Positions 35,218 through 46,300 of a stretch of 64,000 bases of DNA are shown piece by piece. The notes under the pieces were generated by a model. It ran no database searches. It was given only the letters and a program-made list of their open reading frames with translations, and was not told the origin of the DNA. The DNA comes from Megalobrama amblycephala (Eukaryota; Chordata; Actinopteri; Cypriniformes; Xenocyprididae): the NCBI RefSeq assembly GCF_018812025.1, contig NC_063063.1, positions 3,626,672 to 3,690,671 of the forward strand, read 5' to 3'. The position numbers and the translations under genes are program-made. Each line of letters begins with the position of its first letter. Position 1 is the stretch's first letter.

Positions 35218-36033
35218 TCACCCTGTCACCTCAGTGCCTTCAATGAATCCGCGACCTCCGACAAAGTAAGCAGATTTTCCATCATCACGGGCTTTTTTGA
35301 TAAGAGGCCATAACTTTAGTCTACTGTCTCTGTCCTCCTTTGTCAGATCCTCTTTAAATTGCATGCCTTGGTTCCGAAGAAACTCGCTGCTCTTAGCCGC
35401 CTTCCAAACGGCATCTCTGAATCTCCTGGCCGTGAAGCGAATGATTGTTGCACGGGGCCTCGATTCGTTAGCGCGCTTGGTACCCAGTCGGTGAGCGACA
35501 TCTATAGCATCTGGTAGTTTCGTCGCTTCATGTGGAAGCAGCTCTTGGCACACACGGATAACTTCTTCTCGCACGTTCTCTTTTATCGCCTCTGATAATC
35601 CATATAGCCGCAAGTTCCAACGCCTACCGTACCGCTCTAAATCCGTCACCCGACTCATGCACAGCCTGGTTGTCTGTTCACCCCTGTCGATCCGTTTTTC
35701 CATGTAAAGCATTTTGATCTTCAACTCTTTTATTTCAGCGCAGGCGGTTTGGACCATCAGTTCCAGAGCATCACTTCTTGTATTGATAAGGTTAGCGAGC
35801 GTCGAGATTATTTCATCAGGATTAGAATTCCCTGTTTTCACGTTGGTGAATGTTGGCTTTTTCGCAAGTGGAGGTTTAGACGGAGTTACAGGGTATGGCG
35901 GAAAATCGTCTTCATCTTCCGTCATATGTTTGTCTCGAATCAAACCACTTTCGTAGCTATGATCGTTATTAGCAGGCACATGTGAATCACTTTTTCCGGA
36001 GTCACTGACTCTTTTTTGTGCAGATTTGGGCAT
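35218..36033 (-). CDS. LINE ORF1 protein (L1 ORF1p-like)
   Basis: The 271-residue frame is intact. A Lys/Ser-rich N-terminus precedes a coiled coil (about residues 85-125, containing ELKIKMLYMEKRIDRGEQ). An RRM-like segment follows (LERYGRRWNLRLYGLSEAIK), then the C-terminal domain (HRLGTKRANESRPRATIIRF, then RRFRDAVWKAAK). This is the layout of L1 ORF1p, the trimeric RNA-binding chaperone that coats LINE RNA. The Met at 36033 follows a leader of about 140 bases. Confidence 0.88.
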   Translation of the reverse strand: MPKSAQKRVSDSGKSDSHVPANNDHSYESGLIRDKHMTEDEDDFPPYPVTPSKPPLAKKPTFTNVKTGNSNPDEIISTLANLINTRSDALELMVQTACAEIKELKIKMLYMEKRIDRGEQTTRLCMSRVTDLERYGRRWNLRLYGLSEAIKENVREEVIRVCQELLPHEATKLPDAIDVAHRLGTKRANESRPRATIIRFTARRFRDAVWKAAKSSEFLRNQGMQFKEDLTKEDRDSRLKLWPLIKKARDDGKSAYFVGGRGFIEGTEVTG

Positions 36034-36140
36034 GCTTTAAGTAAAAACTATCTTATAAACCAAAACGCTTATGAATTTTGCTGACAGTTACGTCTGTTAC
36101 TTTCCTATTAAAAGTTTGGTGCTGAGAGCTCGAAACTTTT

Positions 36141-36171
36141 GACTATTCACGCCGCCATCTTGCCGGAACCC
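36141..36171 (-). promoter_or_regulatory. YY1-like site at the LINE 5' end
   Basis: On the minus strand the element's 5' end reads GGCAAGATGGCGGCGTGAAT, containing CAAGATGGCGGC, a strong YY1 consensus. Mammalian L1 carries a comparable CAAGATGGC motif in its first bases, where YY1 directs accurate initiation. Function here is inferred from position and sequence. Confidence 0.6.
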
Positions 36172-36738
36172 CCAATCTATTCTGAAAGTGGGGTTGGGAG
36201 CTGGGTCTATACTACGCAAGCTATGATGACTTTCACCTTGATATTTTAGCGCGGATGTATTCCTAGCCGAACTGACCCTTCGCAAAGACCCGCCCCCCTT
36301 AGTTACTGTTGCTTTGGTCGACAAGCTGTGGCGCTGTCACGCCACACACAGTGATTAATGCATCACGGAGCAAAGAGGACACTGACAAGACAAAGCAGGT
36401 AACTTATGATATTTAACAAAGTCCCAGCTTTAAAACTGTGTAGTTTTTTAAGAAATTCAAACAATAAAACCCGTTTTCTTTAATGTGTCGTGACCATGGT
36501 CGTGACAGATGCTGTAGCGCCTCAGCTCAAGAGGCTCGTAAACCGATCATCTCTTACTACTAGTCCATTTATAGCATCAAATAAACATGAATGAACATGA
36601 GAATCAATGTTGTTTCAAACGCGGAAAGATGTCAATATACAAAATATAATATACAAAAGTTTAACTCCACCGAGGTTAATCTTCTAACTCCTATCTGCTT
36701 TGTCGGACAAAATGGCGGATTACTTTTAGTCATTTGCT

Positions 36739-37441
36739 GCGTCCCAATTCGCCTACTTATACTACGCCCTAAAAGTACTCTTTCTGTGAACAAAAAGTAC
36801 TTACTTTTGAGTGTGTAGCAAAAGAGTAGACAAGCTTTGGGACATACTATCACGTCATACGATCGCGTCTTTTCTCTCTGTCGCATCCTGTCACCGTAAA
36901 CTGGCCTGTCAATCATCTTACATCCTCCACATTTCATTTTGCTAATTTCCTACCGTATCGGAGAGAAATGCAGCACGTTGATCTGCAGTCGCGAGTCTTT
37001 CATCAACTCTCCTCATATTAATGCATAATGATGCTTTTAAAAGTTAATGGCCAATCAGATCTTTATAAAAGTCCACATTGGTATTTGCAGATGAAAAATA
37101 ACACATATAACATTAAATAAATATTTTCTATCAGTTTGAACTGATTATTAGTCACTCAAACAGCCTCTCAGCCACTATCGTGCATATTCGCCATATTTTG
37201 TAGTTTTTAACACTTTTTACTCGTGTTTGTAGTTCTGAACTGAATCCTCATCCAAAGCGCAATGGGTTGTGGGCAATATTAGCCTTTATAGTGTGCACGG
37301 ATCCACACTTCGAAAATCTACCGGAAATAGTAGACCATCCGGGGACTTTTGGCATACTCTTTTCAACATACTATGCTTTGGGACACACTTATTTTAATCT
37401 CACATATATTTAGGATGGATATTATGGACATTGGGACGCAG
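36739..37441. mobile_element. MITE-like element with TGCGTCCCAA ends
   Basis: The left end reads CTGCGTCCCAATTCGCCTAC and the right end, inverted, CTGCGTCCCAATGTCC. The left end closely resembles the inverted right end of the nested element at 12938-13282 (TGCGTCCCAATTCGCGTACT), so both probably belong to one family. No clear target duplication is visible. The interior also has a second GTGTCCCAAAGCATAGTATG-type terminus near 37360-37390, so nesting is possible. Confidence 0.55.
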
Positions 37442-37496
37442 GGACAATTTGGGTATCTCACATATTCTGAATGTCTTCGGCAGAATTCAAATGAGC

Positions 37497-37563
37497 CATT
37501 TTAATCTAGATTAATCTAGATTAATTCCAAAATTAATCTAGATTAATCTAGATTAAAAAAATT
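37497..37563. repeat. Cluster of TTAATCTAGATTAA palindromes
   Basis: The self-complementary unit TTAATCTAGATTAA is repeated in overlapping form on both sides of a short ATTCCAAAA spacer, giving an AT-rich inverted structure. Confidence 0.8.
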
Positions 37564-38189
37564 AATCTATGCCCACCTCTAAAAAATATATAAAAAAGTT
37601 ATATAAAAAATTTATTTAAATAATCAATAATAAATAAGACTTTCTTTCTGAAGGTTAAAAAACAAAAATCTTCCCTTCAAAATGAAAATAATTCAAATAC
37701 ATAAAATCTTCCCTTCCTCTCTCTGTTTAAACAACAGTAAATAGTAAATATGGAATCTCAAATTAAATGGCATCCACCTGCCTACAAATTATCCCACAAA
37801 AAAAAAGTTTTAACTAAGTGATCAATGTACTAAAAACAGAAGTTTTTAACATTTTGACAACATGACAATGTTGTCAAAATGATCCCGTTCACACAGATCT
37901 GTGAAAACGACTAAAATCGCTGTATTACTAATGTCAGGTCAGTAGATGGCAATGTCACTTTATTAAAAAGACACTACACACCTTTAGACTGAACATGTTA
38001 TACACATGTCAGTTTTTTTTACAAGTTCATGTTTTTGTTATTTACACAGATGATAATGGTATCATTTTCAAAAATTTGCACTTTGAAATCCAAAAAAAAG
38101 TTTTCAGCTCCACAAAACTCCATTGTCTTGTAAATGAACGGTCAAAAGACTGGTTTCTGTTTTTGGTTGAAAACTGTCATCAAAAATAT

Positions 38190-38295
38190 CTTAATTTGTG
38201 TTCTGAAGATGAACGAAGGTCTTACGGGTGTGGAACGACGTGAGGGTGAGTAATTAATGACAGAATCTTCATTTTGGAGTGAACTAACCCTTTAA
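38190..38295 (-). repeat. Right end of a TTAA-type MITE
   Basis: It ends GTGAACTAACCCTTTAA and keeps the GGGTGAGTAATTAATGACAG segment of the family. The left end was not identified. Confidence 0.6.
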
Positions 38296-38895
38296 CGAGC
38301 TGGAACACAAATCAGGTGTCAATCCCTGTGAAGTGGATAGTGGGAGCAGCAACAGGGAAGCACAAACAGAGAATACACAGAGACCAGCGCTACATCTTAC
38401 ACCAGCTACAAAAATATAAACATACATCTCTATGGAAGTAACAGCATATCCTAATTTTAGCAGGTCATTAGCACACTTCAGTATGCATGCTAATGTACTA
38501 TACTATGATTTCCCATCATTGTATTTTCTTTGTTTGACTGAAATGATAATGTTAAAAATAATACTGGTTATATATTATTTAACAATTTTAAAAACAGCAT
38601 TTTGTAACAACAATTCAAAGAAAACAAGACTGTGTAGATAGAAAAAAAAAAGATATCAATGAAATATTAATACACAAGTCATGCTATACTGTTCTGTTCT
38701 TTATCCTATTAGTATATATGTTAAACTTTTTAAATGAGGGAAAATGACTGAGTGGAGCTGTTTTCATCAACTCTCGAAATAACTCTCAAATATTTTGTAA
38801 TCTTTGATTTACAGGAGTAAATAGTCATATGAGAATGACACAGTTATCTGTGACACAACTCACAGCAGCAAGCTGTCAGACAAGCTGCGAGACTT

Positions 38896-40495
38896 TCATA
38901 GTCTTCTGCTGATCTTTGGGACACTAGTGATTTCAATCACTAGTGTCTCTTCCACCTCCTGTCTCACATTCTTGCATTTGTTCTCATAAAAACGCTTAAA
39001 CTCTTTAAAATGTTTGTCCTTTTTCACCAACTCTTTAATCTTCTGGTCTTTTTCCTGCCCGGATTCCTTCAGTTGTCTAATGGTCTCCTCCAGTTTGGTC
39101 TTTTCTTCATTAAACGTGGCTGTTAATTTCTCTATCGTTTGACTGTATTCCTTTCTCAGCTCTTGCTCTTTCTTCTTCAGCATCTCTTCCACATGCTTAA
39201 ACATGTCACTGGTGTAATACTGATCTCCATTCATGTGCAACATGTTATCAACCTTCTCCAGGAACTCCAAAACCTGTTTGCGATCATGAATTTTTGTGTT
39301 GTCGAACACATGATACCGTTCGTCAAATGATTTTAAGAAGTGTTTTAAATTAGGATTTGCTTCAGTCAGTGTTTGTTCAAAGCCTTCAGTCAGTTCATCA
39401 CCGTGAGTGAAGAGGATGATTGTGTGCTTATCTGCTGTTTCTCCGAATATTGCTCTGATCTTCTCCACTGAACGTTCTTCTTCTTCAGTGAACAGACCGA
39501 GCTGAATGACCAGGATGATGGCGTGAGGTCCAGGTGCTGTCATGTTTATACATTTACTCATCTCCTTTTTGAGTTCATTCTCCCATGGTGACGTATCAAA
39601 GATCCCTGGACAATCAACCAGCTCCAGCAGATGGTCCGCCACTTCACCAGTCTCTTTCCAGCACTCTTTAGTTACAGATGAACCACTTTTGGTGACTCTA
39701 AAGGCTTTTCGTCCCAGGATGGTGTTTCCAGAAGAGCTTTTACCTGCTCCAGTTCTTCCCACAGGCACCATCCTTCTCAAAGACACTGAAAAATAAATAA
39801 ATGAATTACAAAAATCAAGAACAAACTTTATTCTTCATCTAAAATAAATCCATATTACACAAGCATCAATAGAAACCAGGAACAAACACAGAGGTCATAC
39901 TTACTATTTGGATGTTCAAAATCAAAACTCCCACTTCTTTTCCTTGTTTGAACATCATGAGGATCTTAAAAAAAAAAAAAACAGTGAAAAGGATAAGCTT
40001 AATGAATAATATCATTTAAAAACATAGCAAACCTAAATAAAAGCAGAAAAAACTTTAAGGTAATTAATTATGTCTTTAATGTGTACTAAAGCCTTTTTTA
40101 CTTTTAATTTCCGCTATTAACACTAAAGCAATCATAATGTAAAATATGTGTACAGATTTAGCAGTCATGGCGATTTATCTAATCTACCGTCAGGGGGAAT
40201 AAATATATATTTTTATATCTAAAGCTTTAGTCCCATTTGGTAATGGATTCTAGCAGAATGCGAGACGCAAGTCACGTCAAAATATGTACATTTCCAAACG
40301 CTCGAGATAACCAAGTCATTTGTAAACAACAAATGATTAATTATTTATTGAGGTGTGCTCATATGTCATAAGGTAAACCCCTCATCCCACCAGAAGACTA
40401 AAGAAAAACAAAGAGAAAACTGAGAAACAAACTCTACAAATGCACTCCCCTTAGTTACCTCGTGTCTCTGTTGTGGTAGCTGGAGAAGACGACAT
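38896..40495 (-). CDS. GIMAP/AIG1 family GTPase, single domain
   Basis: AIG1/GIMAP proteins are septin-like GTPases of lymphocyte and innate immunity, often on internal membranes. Three exons on the minus strand fit in phase: 40459-40495 (ATG at 40495, MSSSPATTTETR), 39905-39964 (Arg/Lys-rich) and 38896-39785, giving about 328 residues. The third exon has G1 GRTGAGKSSSGN, G3 DCPGIFD (Cys where DTPG is usual), the AIG1-specific conserved box (PGPHAIILVIQLG) and G4 THGDE. The last 100 residues are a charged coiled coil (KKKEQELRKEYSQTIEKL...). A split codon A|TG at the exon 2/3 junction encodes a Met just before the GTPase domain. There is no obvious membrane segment. A pogo transposon lies about 235 bases upstream of the start. 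Confidence 0.9.
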
Positions 40496-40729
40496 GATTC
40501 AGATTTAAGTGTACATTATAGTAATCGCCATTCCCGCAGCCCGCAGGTAATGGCGAATCTCTCTGCAAAGGTGAACAGATCACGTGACCGGAAAATGCCC
40601 GCTGAGGTCAGATGCAAATTTCTGTCATGTAGTCATATAAAAAATATCAACGAGTCTTACATACTTGTTATATTTGTGTGTAAGGTCTTTAAAGGAACCG
40701 CTCTTTGCGCACTTTTTAGGCGATATGTA
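40496..40729 (-). promoter_or_regulatory. Presumed promoter region of the single-domain GIMAP gene
   Basis: This is the only unique sequence between the start codon and the upstream pogo element. A CACGTGAC E-box/USF-like site lies at 40581-40588, about 90 bases from the ATG. No clear TATA box could be placed. Assignment as a promoter is positional inference. Confidence 0.35.
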
Positions 40730-40742
40730 GGGAGAGTGGGGG

Positions 40743-40980
40743 CGGTTGCAACACTTTTTACATTTCCTTCAGTTTCTCAGCGACTGTTTGTATTAGAAAG
40801 ACAAAAAATATATATATTAAACCCATATATGTCACCTACCTGCCCATACTGTTACAACATGTGTACATATGATAATATGAAAGTAATTTGTACTTAAATG
40901 GACCCTGAAAAATGTTGCAACTGTCCCCATATATGGGGACAGTTGCAACAGTACCGAGGGGCAGTTGCAACAGTCATTTA
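40743..40980. repeat. GTTGCAAC palindrome cluster, left side of the pogo element
   Basis: Four GTTGCAAC octamers occur in the left 250 bases. Two form a larger inverted pair (GTTGCAACTGTCCCC and GGGGACAGTTGCAAC, around 40915-40950) separated by ATATAT. These look like transposase-binding sites. Confidence 0.75.
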
Positions 40981-41212
40981 GATGTAATAAAACTCATACT
41001 TCTGCATCATTTTTCAAATCTTTTTTTTAGTTTATTTGAGACCAGAGTTCATTGAGTTAACTTTTTAAAGTAAAAACAAGTACACAACCATGTAACACCT
41101 TTGTCAAAATCCCACAAACTGATTTATGTAGGCTCAACTGTAGTAACAAGCAGTAACAATTTCATAACAACACCAAAAGCACACAAACGGATTATTTCAT
41201 AGCATCAAGTAT

Positions 41213-43110
41213 TCACAATTCCCCATCTGACTCACAATTGTGGCAAATGTAAATGGAACCACCATCAGTGCAGGCTTCATGAGCCCATGCCCTGCACTGG
41301 CAACATTGAAGCCACACCTCTCCCGGTCTGGAGTAGCTCTCCAAACAGACAATGCAAAAATCTTCTTCTTTCTCAGAGTCACTGTCCTTCTCTGTATGCT
41401 TTTTCTCCTTGGTTTTGGTTTGTTGGCTTGTTTCCAGTGTGTTTTTTGTCAGTTTTCTCTTAACTTTTGTTGGCTCTCTCTTAACTTTTGCTTTCTCCCT
41501 GTCCAAAGCCTCCTTTTCGGGGGTGTCTGTCAAGATGGCCGATTTGCATTTTTTCCTACCGTTTCCTTTCGTTATCTTCCGTGGTCCTGCTCTGGGGTGA
41601 GGTCTAACAGTCTCAGGTGAGAACTCAGCTTGCACTGGAGGAACTGCAGAAGAAGCAGAACTCCCGGCATGCACTGTAGGAACTTCCAAAGGAGCAGATG
41701 TCCCAGCTTGTTCTGGAAGAACTGGTGGTGGCGGCCGGTCTGTCACCAAAGATGGTGCAAAGTCACTGTCTTTGAAATTATCACGGTTATAAGGCCAAAT
41801 TCCAGTGCTGCTAAAGCCATTCTGCACATTGCCTGGTGTTCCAGCCAATGGGAGGGCCAACCTAACAATTCCAGGTATGTCGTAGATGGACATCGTCAGG
41901 CCTGGGTGACTTCTCATCCAGGTATCGCAAAATGAGTTGACATGACGTTTTAGGGGGCCATACACGGTACGATCCAGTGGCTGTAATTTGTGGGAGCAAT
42001 GGGGCGGAAACGACAGCATGACAATGCCATTTTCTCTGCAGAAATCTATTCCTCTCACAGAAAGATGCGAGGAATGATTATCAAGGATCAAGAGGACTTT
42101 GGCATCCAATGAGGCCCTCGTGTGGTGGTGGAAATGTTTAAGAAACTGAAGGAAATGGTCCTCCATCATCCACCCTGATTTATTGGCGGCTCCAATGCAT
42201 CCAGGCGGGCCGTCGCGGATGAAATGGTCCTTAAAGTTAACCCGTGGGAATATGAACATGGGTGGAATCATGTTCCCTAATGCATTGCCTGCACATGCAA
42301 CTGTTACCAGTGTTCCTCTCTCTCCGGAGGTTACTGCCCCACCTGTCTGACGCCACGCCCGGCAACAACATTTTCTGGTTCTTGGACAGTTGTGATCCCA
42401 GTCTCATCCATATTCCAGATGTCCTTCCCTTCAAATTTGTTTTTGTCAAGCACGTTGGCAAGATTGTCGTAAAACAAGGATACATTGTGACGGTTGAAGC
42501 TTGTGTTCCGTGTGAGACTGGTAGCTTGAGGGCACCGTATAGACAGACTGGGCTGTTTTTTCATGAACCCCATAAACCAATCCCGGCCTGCCAGGGAGCA
42601 CTCATTCCAGGTTTCAGGGTAGGGGCACTTGTAGTAGACAGCCATTTGGTAGGCCAATCTACGAACCTGTGAAATTGATGGTAAATGAAACTGGAAGTAG
42701 AATGGTAATTTATCTTATCTTATTATTTCGCAGCCTTAATATTCTTATATAATTCTCCCTACCAGCCCTCCCTTTAAGCCTAAACTCTGCTTTAATACCT
42801 TCCTCATGCCTACCTCTTTAGTGCTGAGACCATAGAAAAGATCAGCTGCTCTTTTTAGGTATTCTGCCAGACTATCTTCCTGTTGGACTGAGAAGACCCT
42901 CCTCGGGGTCCAGTAACCTGTCCTCATCTCCTCTCCTGGACTTAGCCTCTCTCTTTTTTTAATAAAGCGGTAGAGGGTTGTGTGGCAAATTGAATACTGT
43001 TTTGCCACAGACCTCACTGTCCTGCCATCATTGCTCACTACAGCAGCAGCTAAGGACAGAATAGGTAGAGGGACACCCCTTTCTGTTGTCCTTTTCCTGT
43101 CTCGTGGCAT
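41213..43110 (-). pseudogene. Pogo/Tigger-like transposase with C-terminal PHD finger, one frameshift
   Basis: Exon 1 (43110-42814) encodes a psq-type helix-turn-helix (VRSVAKQYSICHTTLYRFIK). The donor GTAGGC at 42813 joins in phase 0 to exon 2 (42666-41213), continuing VRRLAYQMAVYY and a CENP-B-like DNA-binding segment. The DDE core follows: IWNMDETG (first Asp) and LLILDNHSSH (second Asp), with HKLQPLDRTVYGPLKRH. A one-base frameshift near 42340 separates GRGVRQ from the MIPPMFIFP part. The tail has a Pro/Lys-rich linker and a zinc-binding PHD-like finger (CIVCLESYSRPGEVWLQCCQ, then AHEACTDG and ICHNC). The finger suggests chromatin reading, perhaps steering insertion. That is inference. 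Confidence 0.88.
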
Positions 43111-43283
43111 ACTGAAAAAAACAGAACAGAAAATGTAGGATACACTGCAGCCTAGTTTGACTTTTAAAAAAGCAATTTGCTGAAATACAAAGAGGAGATA
43201 CCTGATTATTGAAATATGTTCTTTATCAAACCACTGAATTGCCTTTTATATCAATTTTATCTAATTGTCATTATTATTGTCAT

Positions 43284-43690
43284 GAGGGACAGTTGCAACA
43301 CCATGTGGGGACAGTTGCAACAATGCGTTGCAACTGTCCCACCCCCTGGCAGCCATCTTAAAACTAATGATGCTAGCCTAACACATTAGCTTGAAGACAT
43401 TGTACCCAAGTCTGTTAAGAGCTAAGAAACTGCACATTCAAACTATAAAACTATAAAAAAACAATACTTAAACAGTTTAGACAGTATGACAAAAAATCTA
43501 GTAGTGAAAAAAGTTACTTTTTTACCTTGAATTTCAGTTCTCCTATAAGGAGGTTTAGCATGTGGCTGTTAACCTTTCAGAAAGAAGGAGGGGCATACTG
43601 AGCATGTGCAGTAGGAGTGTCATGACTCTAGCTCATTCCTGATTGGATAAATCAGCAATGTTGCAACTGCCACACGTTGCAACTGTCCCC
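43284..43690. repeat. GTTGCAAC palindrome cluster, right side of the pogo element
   Basis: About five GTTGCAAC octamers lie near the right end, mostly flanked by GGGGACA or TGTCCCC. They occur in both orientations, with three around 43290-43340 and two around 43658-43690. Confidence 0.75.
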
Positions 43691-43701
43691 ACTCTCCCCT
43701 A

Positions 43702-46149
43702 ATTGAAACTGAAGTATTTTTTTTTTTCTTTTCATGTTTGGCCATCCGCTAAATTCATATTATTAGCGTAATAAATTGCGTCATAAACTCATTTTGGCGT
43801 ATATATTCTACGAGATTACAGGTGCGCATTGATACGCATTCTCATGAGAATAGGTTCAAAATGATCTCATTTATATGTCAAAAAGCGAGACAATGATACT
43901 ATGATGGTGGGTAAATGGTAGCTTTATCTTTTTGAACTTACCATATCCAATAAAAAAATAAATAAAAATGTAACTGGTGTTTAGAAAAATGACATTTTAT
44001 CACTGATTCATTATATTATTAAAGAAACCAATAATGTCATCCCCGCACGGGCTTTATGTCCGAGGTATACACACACACACTGTATTCTGTCAAATAAATG
44101 TTCTATTTTCAGTAGTGCATCAGACAGCAAATGTGATTTAGGTAGCGCCTCCTTCCGGAGACAAACGGCACCGCATGAGTCAAAAGTGAAAGTAGCCTAA
44201 TTCTGACGTTAAATCAGCAATTTATAGGTGACTATTTATTTCTAACAAATTGACTACATTTTATACTGGATATTTGTGCATTCATATTTAAGTAAATAGG
44301 TAGGCCTACATTTTTAAGTTAGTAGTTAGCAGGCTACATACACCTTGAAGAATCTGCTATGTGATAATAATGAGACAAAATAAGAGGGATCATAAGAAGT
44401 GCATGTTTGCATATTGTTTTTGTTTAGTAGGCCTACTGCCATGAATAAGCTATTTCACACAACAGGTGTTAACATATAGTCCATGACACAAAGTGATAAC
44501 TGAATATACACAACTGAAGCAGTTGGAAAGTTTACATACCCTTGATTATTAACACTGTAGAATACTATCATTCCAGAGCTCAGACTCATGTTTATAAAGG
44601 AACATACATCTGCACCAAAAGTATTTATAATTTACTAACATGACATCATGATGACAGACTGTGGGTTTTAAATGTTCAGTGATCTTTTTGCAGGTAGGAA
44701 GAGTAACAGGGTCAAAGGAGGAACAAATATCCATGGTGTCTCATGGATGTCTGAATCAAATTCCTTCTACATCTACTTTCACAACAAAGAATGTTAAAAA
44801 ATGTTCACACAAGGTCTCAGATAAATCATTAAAAACATTAACCACCAGATTTAAAACAGAATTAATTGTAGAAAACAATGTTCTAGGACAACTGTAGTTA
44901 TTATTAATAATCTCTGATAAATACTCAGATTTGGCTGACTTGACCGCTCTCTCAAATGCTGAAAGAGTCTCTCATAAGTTCATAGGAAACCTGCAACCTT
45001 TCCTAAATCGTTTACGTTCATTTCTCCTACTATCTGAGTGAACAAAACAAGTCATTTAACCATAATTCAGAATTTTTCTTTAGGCGTTTTGCCTTATATA
45101 TACTTATTACAACAACAAATACTTCATTACATTGTATAAAACAACTGGACCATTTAAACTATTTCTTACTGTAATAACCCAGGTTTGTCAACTTCTTTCA
45201 TTTTAATTTCTCTCATACACTTCTGTGTCTCTTTTTCTTCTTCTTCTGATGGATCTTTTCATTTTCTCACTTTAACTGAAGATTCTTGAACTTCTACCCC
45301 CCGGTTTCACAGAAAGGTAGAAGTCCTAGACTAAAATGCACGTTTGAGCTGTTTTAACTGAAAGCAACTTGTACTGACAGATCTTAAAATATGTTTTGTC
45401 TCAAGATGCACACCAGTAATATTTTTTTCTAGTGTATGTTTATAAAAGCTACTTAAATATCCTAATTGAACTAAGGCCTAATCCTGGCTTAGGCTAGGCC
45501 CTGTCTGTGAAACCAGGCCCTAGACTTCTTTCATAAGTTTTAGGTTTAATCAAGTGAGGAAATAATAGATGTAATAGGAAATCACCAAATTTCAGAACAA
45601 ATTAACCTTTGAATTGATTTTAATATTTTCATTTCTTTTAGAAGAATAACAAGGAAGAATCTTAAAAAAGTAGTAGTACTTTACCAGTGGATTATTTTTT
45701 TTAGCAACCAAACTTATTTAGCATGAGCATTTTCCAGAAATATTTAAATGTAGTTGTATTGTATTTTCCTACTCCATTTGTCTGCATGTGTTTTGTATGT
45801 ATTAGTTTTGTGTTTTTGTTTTGTATTTATATGTTGTAACTAATCACTACAATTAAATACAGAATTTATTTAAAGCACCTTCAAGAAATGTATAATCACA
45901 ATAAAAAAGTTTCCAAACCAATTCACTATTAAAATCTTTATTATTTATGCAACTAAAATAAAAAATGTGAAACTTATTTTATTATTATTACTTCCAAGGA
46001 TTGTGTTGCATTGGTAGCAGCATTCAGATGTTTTGATGTTTTATGTTCTTGGCTATTTGTCCAAATGCCATTGAAATCCACTGAATAAGACACTTCCAAT
46101 GGAAATACAAACTAGTAGCTAAAGATTAGCATCAGTTCCTCTCACAGCA
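43702..46149. other. Intergenic stretch between pogo element and tetra-domain GIMAP gene
   Basis: No exon with a recognisable family was found. It contains one MITE (45300-45530) and otherwise AT-rich unique-looking sequence. The open frames present are short and unconvincing. Confidence 0.5.
45300..45530. mobile_element. MITE with CCCGGTTTCACAG-type ends
   Basis: The left end CCCGGTTTCACAGAAAGG and the inverted right end GGGCCTGGTTTCACAGACAG are complementary. Internal blocks such as TTTTGTCTCAAGATGCACAC and CTAATTGAACTAAGGCCTAA are typical, from memory, of an abundant fish MITE. Confidence 0.75.
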
Positions 46150-46300
46150 GAACCTCAATCATCTAAGGAATCTGTGAAAACAGTGTGTGGTCCAGGACTG
46201 GATAAATAAATGTCATATCTCTGTCACTAACTGATCAGTTTTCATCTGTGTGTGAAAGAATCATGGAGTATCAACTACAGACACAGGTCTGTCTTTTTCT
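46150..46300 (-). pseudogene. Relic of a fifth AIG1 domain at the GIMAP 3' end
   Basis: Read on the minus strand from about 46300, this stretch copies the G3-to-conserved-box region of domain 4 (the 46750-46570 part). It includes the nucleotides for SVVDTP and ISSPGPH, with internal deletions and stops. It is fused directly after EEVQRKR of domain 4, and the stop codon of the gene lies inside it. It looks like the remnant of another tandem domain removed by deletion. Confidence 0.75.

Larger units (their letters stand above)
31271..36171 (-). mobile_element. L1/Tx1-like LINE, nearly full length
   Basis: In minus-strand order it has a short 5' leader from about 36171, ORF1 (36033-35218), about 390 bases of spacer, ORF2 endonuclease (from 34824), reverse transcriptase, and a Cys-rich C-terminal part that runs into the gap. 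The order and motifs are those of the vertebrate L1 clade, Tx1 side. The poly-A tail and 3' target duplication are hidden by the gap. Only two frameshifts interrupt ORF2, which suggests a young copy. Confidence 0.88.
36172..38895. other. Intergenic repeat-rich stretch
   Basis: No coding region was recognised. It contains a MITE-like segment (36739-37441), a TTAATCTAGATTAA palindromic cluster (37497-37563), and the right end of a TTAA-type MITE ending at 38295. The 3' flank of the first GIMAP gene occupies the last few hundred bases. Confidence 0.6.
40730..43699 (-). mobile_element. Pogo-family DNA transposon with PHD-finger transposase
   Basis: TA dinucleotides flank both ends (40728-40729 and 43700-43701). 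The inverted ends are GGGAGAGTGGGG and GGGGAGAGTGGGG. Just inside, both ends carry several copies of the palindrome GTTGCAAC beside GGGGACA. Between them, on the minus strand, is a two-exon pogo/Tigger-type transposase. TA duplication and protein type agree on the Tc1/mariner-pogo superfamily. Confidence 0.9.

Noticed and set aside
38896..39786. GTG at 39786 as the start of the first GIMAP protein
   Set aside because: The G belongs to the AG acceptor. Two upstream exons with matching phases supply an ATG at 40495.
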